From the NCBI GenBank assembly GCA_029267975.1, contig JAJUHH010000082.1:1-9760 (forward strand): DNA of 9,760 nucleotides, read 5' to 3'. A program made the position numbers and the translations under genes. This DNA is from Clostridiales bacterium (lineage in GTDB: Bacteria > Bacillota > Clostridia > Lachnospirales > Lachnospiraceae). Positions 1 to 5,779 of this stretch are shown here, one piece after another (position 1 is the first letter of the stretch; the number at the start of each line of letters is the position of its first letter). The notes under the pieces are model-generated. The model ran no database searches and was not told the DNA's origin. It was given only the letters and a program-made list of their open reading frames with translations.

Positions 1-2
1 AG

Positions 3-1457
3 AAGCAGCACAGAATTGCACTCCGCAACTGTGGTGTTATCAATCCCGAGAACATCGATGAATATATCGGAACCGGCGGTTATGAAGCTCTTGGAAAGGT
101 ATTGACAGAATATACCCCCGACCAGGTCATTCAGACCATCTTAGACAGTGGGTTAAGAGGACGCGGCGGCGGCGGTTTCCCTACCGGTCTTAAGTGGAAG
201 CTTGCGAAAGGGAATGACGCCGATCAGAAATATGTCTGTTGTAATGCTGACGAAGGCGACCCGGGCGCATTCATGGACCGTTCCGTATTAGAGGGTGACC
301 CTCACGTTGTACTGGAGGCTATGGCCATTGCTGGTTACGCTATCGGTGCAAACCAGGGTTATATCTATGTACGTGCTGAATATCCCATCGCTGTTGACCG
401 TCTGGAAATTGCCATTCGTCAGGCCAGAGAATATGGCTTACTGGGTAAGGACATCTTCGGCAGCGGTTTTGACTTTGATATCGAATTAAGACTTGGCGCC
501 GGTGCCTTTGTATGCGGCGAGGAAACCGCACTTATGACCTCTATCGAGGGTAACCGTGGTGAACCCCGTCCCCGTCCGCCGTTCCCGGCACAAAAGGGAC
601 TCTTCCAGAAGCCTACTATTTTAAATAACGTAGAAACCTACGCAAATATTCCTCAGATCATCTTACATGGTCCGGAATGGTTTGCTTCCATGGGTACCGA
701 AAAGTCCAAGGGTACCAAGGTATTCGCTCTGGGCGGTAAGATCAATAACACCGGTTTGGTGGAAATCCCCATGGGAACTCCTCTTCGTGAAGTTATTGAG
801 GAAATCGGCGGCGGTATTCCCAACGGTAAGAAGTTTAAAGCAGCACAGACAGGCGGTCCCTCCGGCGGCTGTATCCCTGCAGAGCATTTTGATATACCGA
901 TCGATTATGACAACTTAATTAACATAGGTTCTATGATGGGCTCCGGCGGACTCATTGTTATGGACGAAGACAACTGTATGGTAGATATCGCAAAGTTCTT
1001 CCTGGAGTTTACTGTGGATGAATCCTGCGGAAAATGTACCCCTTGCCGTATCGGAACCAAGCGTCTTCATGAAATGCTTGACAAGATCACCAATGGTCAG
1101 GGTACTATGGAAGACCTGGTTAAGCTTGAGGAGCTGTGCTATTACATTAAGGATAACTCTCTCTGCGGACTCGGTCAGACTGCACCGAACCCCGTATTAT
1201 CTACCCTGCGATACTTTAAGGACGAATATATTGCCCATGTGGTTGATAAGAAATGTCCCGCAGGTGTGTGCAAGGCACTCCTGTCCTACATCATTGACGC
1301 TGATTTATGTAAGGGCTGTACCTTATGTTCAAGAGTCTGCCCTAACGGTGCAATTCAAGGTAAGGTTAAGGAAGCTCATGTCATTGATCAGAGCAAATGT
1401 ATTAAGTGCGGCGCTTGTATGGAGAAGTGTAAATTCGGTGCTATCTCAGTAAGATAA
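3..1457 (+). CDS. hydB: HydB, NADH/FMN-binding subunit of NADH-linked [FeFe] hydrogenase (5' end outside window)
   Basis: The NuoF-like subunit takes electrons from or gives them to NAD(H) through FMN and passes them along Fe-S clusters to HydA; it is cytoplasmic. The frame is open from the first bases of the window, giving 484 visible residues, and the first 33 (with RIALRNCG and YEAL) already read as normal HydB. The TTG at 102 is therefore internal and the true start lies upstream. In order from the window edge: FMN-loop motif GRGGGGFPTG (residues 53-62); NADH-site motif GAGAFVCGEETAL (165-177); the NuoF-type [4Fe-4S] site C342, C345, C348 and C388; and a C-terminal 2x[4Fe-4S] ferredoxin domain with C436/439/442/446 and C466/469/472/476. 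The family usually has about 600 residues with an N-terminal thioredoxin-like [2Fe-2S] domain, which would be the missing part. All visible cofactor residues are intact. hydA follows after 11 bp, clearly the same operon. The family assignment is very secure; whether the complex bifurcates electrons cannot be read from this subunit alone. Confidence 0.96.
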   Translation, partial: KQHRIALRNCGVINPENIDEYIGTGGYEALGKVLTEYTPDQVIQTILDSGLRGRGGGGFPTGLKWKLAKGNDADQKYVCCNADEGDPGAFMDRSVLEGDPHVVLEAMAIAGYAIGANQGYIYVRAEYPIAVDRLEIAIRQAREYGLLGKDIFGSGFDFDIELRLGAGAFVCGEETALMTSIEGNRGEPRPRPPFPAQKGLFQKPTILNNVETYANIPQIILHGPEWFASMGTEKSKGTKVFALGGKINNTGLVEIPMGTPLREVIEEIGGGIPNGKKFKAAQTGGPSGGCIPAEHFDIPIDYDNLINIGSMMGSGGLIVMDEDNCMVDIAKFFLEFTVDESCGKCTPCRIGTKRLHEMLDKITNGQGTMEDLVKLEELCYYIKDNSLCGLGQTAPNPVLSTLRYFKDEYIAHVVDKKCPAGVCKALLSYIIDADLCKGCTLCSRVCPNGAIQGKVKEAHVIDQSKCIKCGACMEKCKFGAISVR

Positions 1458-1462
1458 GGAGG
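1456..1462 (+). promoter_or_regulatory. Ribosome binding site of hydA
   Basis: AAGGAGG overlaps the hydB stop codon (1455-1457) and sits 6 nt before the hydA ATG at 1469. It is a near-perfect Shine-Dalgarno sequence, fixes the hydA start, and suggests tightly coupled translation of the two subunits. Confidence 0.9.
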
Positions 1463-1468
1463 ATAACT

Positions 1469-3217
1469 ATGGAAACGGTAAATATTAAAATAAACGGCAT
1501 GCCGGTTCAGGCACCGAAGGGCGCGACCATTCTGGAAGCAGCAAGGCTTGCAAGTATTGATATTCCCACCCTTTGTTACCTGAAGGAAATCAATGAGATC
1601 GGCGCCTGTCGTATCTGCGTGGTGGAAGTAAAGGGGGCCAGAAGCCTTGTAGCTTCTTGCGTATACCCGGTTTCAGAGGGTATGGAAATCATAACCAACT
1701 CCCCTAAGGTACTTGACTCCCGCAGAAAAACCCTGGAGCTGATCCTGTCCAACCATGACAGAAGATGCTTATCCTGTGTTCGAAGCGGCAGCTGTGAACT
1801 TCAGAAGCTTTGCTATGAACTGGGTGTTCAGGATGAAGGCCTGTATGACGGTGTTCGCAATCATTATGAGCAGGATGATTCCGCTGCCCATATGGTTCGT
1901 GACAATAATAAATGTATTCTTTGCAGACGCTGCTCTGCAGTATGCGATAAGGTTCAGGGCATCGGCGTAATTGGCGCCAATGAACGTGGCTTTGACACCA
2001 GTATTTCCTGTGCTTTCGACATGGGCCTTGGAGAGACCAGCTGTGTATCCTGCGGTCAGTGTATTGCAGTTTGCCCTACCGGAGCACTTTACGAAAAGGA
2101 TTCTACTCAGGAAGTATTCGATGCTCTTGCTGATCCTACCAAATATGTGATCGTACAGTCTGCTCCTGCAGTTCGTGCTGCTCTTGGAGAAGCCTTCGGT
2201 CTTCCTATTGGGACCAATGTAGAAGGCAAGATGGTAGCTGCTATGCGCCGTCTGGGCTTTGATAAGGTATTTGACACCAACTTTGCAGCTGACTTAACCA
2301 TTATGGAGGAAGCTCACGAGCTGATTGAACGTATCTCTCACGGCGGTAAATTACCGCTTATTACCTCCTGTTCACCGGGATGGATTAAGTATTGCGAGCA
2401 TTACTATCCGGATATGCTTGATCACCTGTCCAGCTGTAAGTCACCTCAGCAGATGTTTGGTGCTGTAGCAAAGACTTACTTTGCAGAGAAGAACGGCCTC
2501 GATCCCAAGAATATCGTTATGGTTAGTGTAATGCCTTGTACCGCAAAGAAATTCGAGATCGGAAGACCGGATCAGAGCGCTGCAGGCGTTCCCGATGTAG
2601 ATATCTCCATTACCACCAGAGAATTTGCCAGAATGATTGAACGTGTAGGTATTAATTTCTTATCCCTGCCGGATGAGCAATTTGACGATCCTCTGGGCAG
2701 ATCCTCCGGAGCTGCAGTAATCTTCGGTGCGACCGGTGGTGTTATGGAAGCAGCTCTCAGAACAGCAGTAGAAACCTTAACCGGTAAAGAGCTGCCCAGT
2801 CCTGACTTTGGAGAGGTAAGAGGTACTCAGGGAATTAAGACAGCAACCTACCATGTGGCTGATATGGACGTGAATGTAGCTGTTGCATCAGGTTTAGCCA
2901 ATGCAAAGAAGCTTCTTGATGATGTAAAGGAAGGTAAGGCAAATTACCACTTCATTGAAATCATGGGTTGCCCCGGCGGATGTGTTAACGGTGGCGGACA
3001 GCCTCAGCAGCCGGCTAATGTAAGAAATTTCAGTGATATTAAGGCACTTCGTGCAAAGGCGCTGTATGATCTGGATGCTGCCAACGAAGTGAGAAAGTCA
3101 CACGAGAATGAAGCAATTAAGATCCTTTACAGTGAATATCTTGGAGAGCCTGGCAGCCACAAGGCTCATGACCTGCTTCACACAACCTATGTAAAGAGAA
3201 GCGTGAATAAACTATAA
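1469..3217 (+). CDS. hydA: HydA, catalytic [FeFe] hydrogenase subunit with NuoG-like Fe-S domains
   Basis: This is the H2-forming or H2-oxidising subunit (582 residues) of a cytoplasmic NADH-linked, possibly bifurcating hydrogenase working with HydB and an expected HydC. Domains in order: ferredoxin-like [2Fe-2S] with C36, C47, C50, C64; the His-Cys3 [4Fe-4S] site H96, C100, C103, C109; a 2x[4Fe-4S] ferredoxin pair C149/152/155/159 and C192/195/198/202; then the H-cluster domain (about 225-515) and a C-terminal small-subunit-like segment (about 525-580). H-cluster motifs: L1 is TSCSPGW (299-305) rather than the usual TSCCPxW; L2 is MPCTAKKFE with C357; L3 is E497-I-M-G-C501-P-G-G-C505. Acidic residues of the proton path (E281, E284) and a serine near 321 are present. 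The length fits the trimeric HydABC/HndD class without the extra C-terminal [2Fe-2S] domain of Thermotoga HydA. The maturases HydE, HydF and HydG are not in the window. The start is fixed by the AAGGAGG site. The one oddity is L1, treated as a finding. Confidence 0.97.
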   Translation: METVNIKINGMPVQAPKGATILEAARLASIDIPTLCYLKEINEIGACRICVVEVKGARSLVASCVYPVSEGMEIITNSPKVLDSRRKTLELILSNHDRRCLSCVRSGSCELQKLCYELGVQDEGLYDGVRNHYEQDDSAAHMVRDNNKCILCRRCSAVCDKVQGIGVIGANERGFDTSISCAFDMGLGETSCVSCGQCIAVCPTGALYEKDSTQEVFDALADPTKYVIVQSAPAVRAALGEAFGLPIGTNVEGKMVAAMRRLGFDKVFDTNFAADLTIMEEAHELIERISHGGKLPLITSCSPGWIKYCEHYYPDMLDHLSSCKSPQQMFGAVAKTYFAEKNGLDPKNIVMVSVMPCTAKKFEIGRPDQSAAGVPDVDISITTREFARMIERVGINFLSLPDEQFDDPLGRSSGAAVIFGATGGVMEAALRTAVETLTGKELPSPDFGEVRGTQGIKTATYHVADMDVNVAVASGLANAKKLLDDVKEGKANYHFIEIMGCPGGCVNGGGQPQQPANVRNFSDIKALRAKALYDLDAANEVRKSHENEAIKILYSEYLGEPGSHKAHDLLHTTYVKRSVNKL

Positions 3218-3262
3218 TAATTCATCAATCTTTATTAGGTTCCTTGAAGATACACCCCACAT

Positions 3263-3301
3263 AAATGCCTGCGCTGCGGTATATCCGCAGCGCAGGCATT
3301 T
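3263..3301 (+). terminator. Terminator hairpin after hydA, probably bidirectional
   Basis: A perfect 17-bp inverted repeat (AAATGCCTGCGCTGCGG, 3263-3279, with its complement at 3285-3301) encloses the 5-nt loop TATAT. It begins 45 bp after the hydA stop. The run of T after the stem is short on either strand (ATTTCTA on +, ATTTAT on -), so the stem is very strong but the U-tract is weak. It lies between convergent hydA and the first receptor gene and could stop transcription from both sides. Confidence 0.8.
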
Positions 3302-3342
3302 CTAATAGCTCATTGTCAAAGTCAAAGCTATCCCGAAGTATT

Positions 3343-3391
3343 CTTAAGGGTGGAAGCTCTGATCCCCTTGAGCTTACCAGGAGCCCTTAAG
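3343..3391. repeat. Bulged inverted repeat in the convergent intergenic region
   Basis: CTTAAGGG (3343-3350) pairs with CCCTTAAG (3384-3391), TGG (3351-3353) with CCA (3377-3379), and AAGCTC (3354-3359) with GAGCTT (3370-3375). This makes 17 paired bases with a 4-nt and a 1-nt bulge and a 10-nt loop. It lies in the 3' region of the leftward receptor gene. There is no T-run next to it, so it is not a standard terminator; it may be a 3'-end stabiliser or an unrecognised RNA element. Seen by eye only. Confidence 0.55.
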
Positions 3392-3418
3392 CTTCCTTAG
3401 GAGCCCATAACCTTCCTA
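3379..3418. repeat. Imperfect tandem duplication of 20 bp
   Basis: AGGAGCCCTTAAGCTTCCTT (3379-3398) is followed directly by AGGAGCCCATAACCTTCCTA (3399-3418), identical at 17 of 20 positions. The second copy ends at the base before the stop codon of the receptor gene at 3419. The first copy supplies one arm of the bulged inverted repeat. It looks like a small local duplication; two copies are too few for any array-type element. Confidence 0.6.
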
Positions 3419-5551
3419 TTAGCTTTCTGATATTTTAAAGTTTTGCATCTGTCCTCTCATGTGGGAGATGACCTCTCCCAATTCCAAGGCCATACTTTTT
3501 AATTGCTCGGCCGTAACTGTCTGCTCTTCACCTCGTGCCAGTACCTCTTCGGTAGCTGCAGCTGCTTCCTCAGCAATTGACGCTATATTAATGATTGCAT
3601 CCGATGCATGCTTCTTTACCTGATCAATTCTCTCTAATATCTCATAAACGGAAGCCACCTTCTCTGAGATCGTATCCATGTTAGAGCTTATCTCCGTAAA
3701 TATTACTTCAGTATCGCTTACCCTGTTTCCCTGTTCCGTATAGATTACTGCCCCTTCTTCCACCTTTGTCTCTGTTTGGATAACCTCTGTGATAATATGG
3801 TCAATGATTGATGTTATGCTTTTTACAGCTTCCCCGGACTGGGCTGCCAGCTTATTAACTTCTCCTGCTACCACTACAAATCCCTTGCCTGCCTCACCCA
3901 CACGGGCCGCCTCAATGGAGGCATTCAGAGCCAGAAGATTTGTTTGCTTGCTTATTTGGTTAATCACCTCAAGGATCATGGAGATTTCATGTATTCTAGC
4001 CCCAAGCTGTCTGATACTGTTTCTTATCTCCTGGCTCAGCTCATTGGCAGCATTGGTAGCCCTGGTCAGGTGCTCCATGGTTGAGGATGCATGCTTGCTG
4101 GCTGCCTTGGTTCGGTCCGTAGCCTGGACAACTTCATTAAAGTGCTTTCCTGCCATATGGATGAGATCTACCAGCTCCTTTACAACTTCAGCTGCCTCTT
4201 CTGATTCTTTGGCCTGCTCTTCCGCACCCAGGGTAATTGCTTCTACTGCCTGTACTATTTCTGAAGAGGCATCCGAAGAATTTCCGGCGATTTGCTGCAG
4301 CTCATTGGCTTTAGAACTTACCTTACCGGCTGCCTCCCTGACTTTCTCAATCAGTTCCCTCATATTGGCCATCATATGGTTAAAGCTCTTTGATAGCTGC
4401 CCTATTTCATACCTTCCTTCCAGTTCGGAGTAAACAGTAAGGTCCCCCTGTTCTACTAATTTAAGCTTCATGCGGATATAGTCGATGGGCCTTGTGATGG
4501 ACAAGGCAATCCAGATACCAATCAAGGCTGCCAGGAACAAGGTTATCGCTGCCAGGATTATGGATGCCCCCTGAAGCTTACTGATATCGCTTAGAATGTG
4601 GTTTACCGGCATCTGCAGCATATACACCCATTGATTAGTGCAGCCCCCATACATGACAGAGACCTCCTGTGACAGCCCTTCTCCGGTGGTAAATACACCA
4701 ACGGGCTTTTCCATCGCTTCCCGGCTCTTTGCAATCCTCTCCTTCAGGGTGTTAAAATAGCTGATCTCACCAAGCTCCTCTTGGTCCTCCGGGGTCAGGA
4801 TCACCTTTCCTTCTGTATCCAGCAGTGCAACTCTTGCCTTATTGCCAAAGCTGTTCATTAAATTATCCAGGAACAGCTTCCTGTCAAGCTGCAGAACCAG
4901 CACACCAATGTATTTGCCGGTCTGAAAGCTGTTGATCTGCTTAAGAACATACATATGCTTGGAATTGTAATACCAGGACACTGCTTTATCCTTCTCTTCC
5001 TTTGCCAGGTAGCTGGCCATGCACTCCTCCACAAAGCTCTGCTCCTCTTTCTCCGGCATGGTACCAATCACTTCATTGGCTTTTACCAAATAGATGGTCT
5101 TAATATTACTGTTAGAAGATTTTAAGGACAGGATCACACTTTCAAAATTATCTTTTCTTTCTATCATCATTTCATACGGCCTTTCATAATCACTGGGATT
5201 TTTACTGACCGTGGTATTCAAATTGGAATTATATACGATGATCGTAACCAAATTCTCTATATTATTAATGCTGCTGTCAATCATTTGCGTTACCTGGGTT
5301 GCAAAAGCCAGATTAGAATCATTTACCTTTCGAAGCAGGGAGGAGGACGCTTGGCTGGTGATTATAAACACCGCCAGTAAGATTGGTATTGCCGAAATCA
5401 GGATATGGGACAGACTGAGCTTTACCTTAAGTGATAATCTGTCCTGATTACGTATAGGCAGGTACTTCTTGTTATTACCCTTACCAGGATTGCCAAGTCC
5501 CTTAGGTATTCGGAGCTTGGTCAACAACGCGACATGCTTCTTGTGCTTCAT
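3419..5551 (-). CDS. Methyl-accepting chemotaxis protein, dCache-HAMP-MCPsignal (receptor 1)
   Basis: This 710-residue inner-membrane chemoreceptor should sense a ligand outside the cell and control CheA through CheW. Layout: a basic cytoplasmic tail (1-45: 13 Lys/Arg against one acidic residue), TM1 about 46-66, an outer domain about 67-326 whose size fits a double Cache fold, TM2 about 329-352, HAMP about 353-405 (P355, then GD at 369-370 and a conserved acidic/Gly stretch), and a coiled-coil signalling domain to the end. The hairpin tip carries QTNLLALNASIEAAR (536-550) and GKGF (555-558). Likely methylation sites include E444/E445, E661/E662, E668/E669 and E675/E676. The tip has V551 where Ala is usual and N566 where the EVRxLA motif has Arg. 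The outer domain has WYYN (193-196) but I do not see the Arg-Trp-Tyr pattern of amino-acid-binding Cache domains, so the ligand is unknown. There is no CheR-binding tail. A GGGGG ribosome binding site lies 10 nt before the ATG. It is a paralog of the next gene upstream. Confidence 0.95.
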   Translation of the reverse strand: MKHKKHVALLTKLRIPKGLGNPGKGNNKKYLPIRNQDRLSLKVKLSLSHILISAIPILLAVFIITSQASSSLLRKVNDSNLAFATQVTQMIDSSINNIENLVTIIVYNSNLNTTVSKNPSDYERPYEMMIERKDNFESVILSLKSSNSNIKTIYLVKANEVIGTMPEKEEQSFVEECMASYLAKEEKDKAVSWYYNSKHMYVLKQINSFQTGKYIGVLVLQLDRKLFLDNLMNSFGNKARVALLDTEGKVILTPEDQEELGEISYFNTLKERIAKSREAMEKPVGVFTTGEGLSQEVSVMYGGCTNQWVYMLQMPVNHILSDISKLQGASIILAAITLFLAALIGIWIALSITRPIDYIRMKLKLVEQGDLTVYSELEGRYEIGQLSKSFNHMMANMRELIEKVREAAGKVSSKANELQQIAGNSSDASSEIVQAVEAITLGAEEQAKESEEAAEVVKELVDLIHMAGKHFNEVVQATDRTKAASKHASSTMEHLTRATNAANELSQEIRNSIRQLGARIHEISMILEVINQISKQTNLLALNASIEAARVGEAGKGFVVVAGEVNKLAAQSGEAVKSITSIIDHIITEVIQTETKVEEGAVIYTEQGNRVSDTEVIFTEISSNMDTISEKVASVYEILERIDQVKKHASDAIINIASIAEEAAAATEEVLARGEEQTVTAEQLKSMALELGEVISHMRGQMQNFKISES

Positions 5552-5635
5552 ACAGGATGATCCCCCTTTTTCTTATAATGTTACTTCCCTATTCTGCTGC
5601 AAGTATGCTTCTGTCCGAATAACTTTTGCTAGGTT

Positions 5636-5659
5636 TAGGAAAACCGAAGAAGTTTCCTA
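5636..5659. repeat. Short inverted repeat upstream of receptor gene 1
   Basis: TAGGAAA (5636-5642) and TTTCCTA (5653-5659) form a 7-bp dyad with a 10-nt centre, just leftward of the terminator of receptor gene 2 and about 85-110 bp before the start of receptor gene 1. It may be part of the termination region or an operator. No confident sigma-A or sigma-D promoter could be picked out between here and the start codon. Confidence 0.4.
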
Positions 5660-5664
5660 TAACA

Positions 5665-5699
5665 AAACAAGGGAGTACCTTGCGGTCACTCCCTTGTTT
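5665..5699 (-). terminator. Intrinsic terminator of receptor gene 2
   Basis: Read leftward, a 12-bp stem (arms 5688-5699 and 5665-5676, AAACAAGGGAGT and its complement) is followed by TTTTGTTATAGG, a good U-tract. The 11-nt loop can close further through ACC (5677-5679) with GGT (5684-5686). It lies about 80 bp after the stop of the receptor gene at 5780, so the downstream receptor gene probably has its own promoter. The stretch between stop and stem (5700-5779) is very AT-rich and holds nothing else I recognise. Confidence 0.85.
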
Positions 5700-5779
5700 A
5701 TACCTACTATATATACTTTTATTCAAATAATCAACAATTTTTTTTACTTTTATACAATTTTCCTTCTCGTAAAAGTGCG

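Noticed and set aside
102..104. TTG as start codon of hydB
   Set aside because: The frame stays open to the window edge, and the upstream residues (RIALRNCG, YEAL) belong to the family; the gene is cut by the window, not started here.
3379..3418. CRISPR-like array
   Set aside because: There are only two directly abutting imperfect 20-bp units with no spacers and no cas genes.
3789..4433. Open + strand frame antisense to receptor gene 1
   Set aside because: It mirrors the Ala/Glu-rich signalling coiled coil on the other strand, has Ser/Leu-rich low-complexity composition and no ribosome binding site. Similar frames over receptor gene 2 were rejected for the same reason.
1469..5551. Functional coupling of the hydrogenase with the neighbouring chemoreceptors (H2 or redox taxis)
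   Set aside because: The genes converge and are separated by terminators, and the receptors show no haem, flavin or Fe-S motif, so adjacency alone does not support a link.
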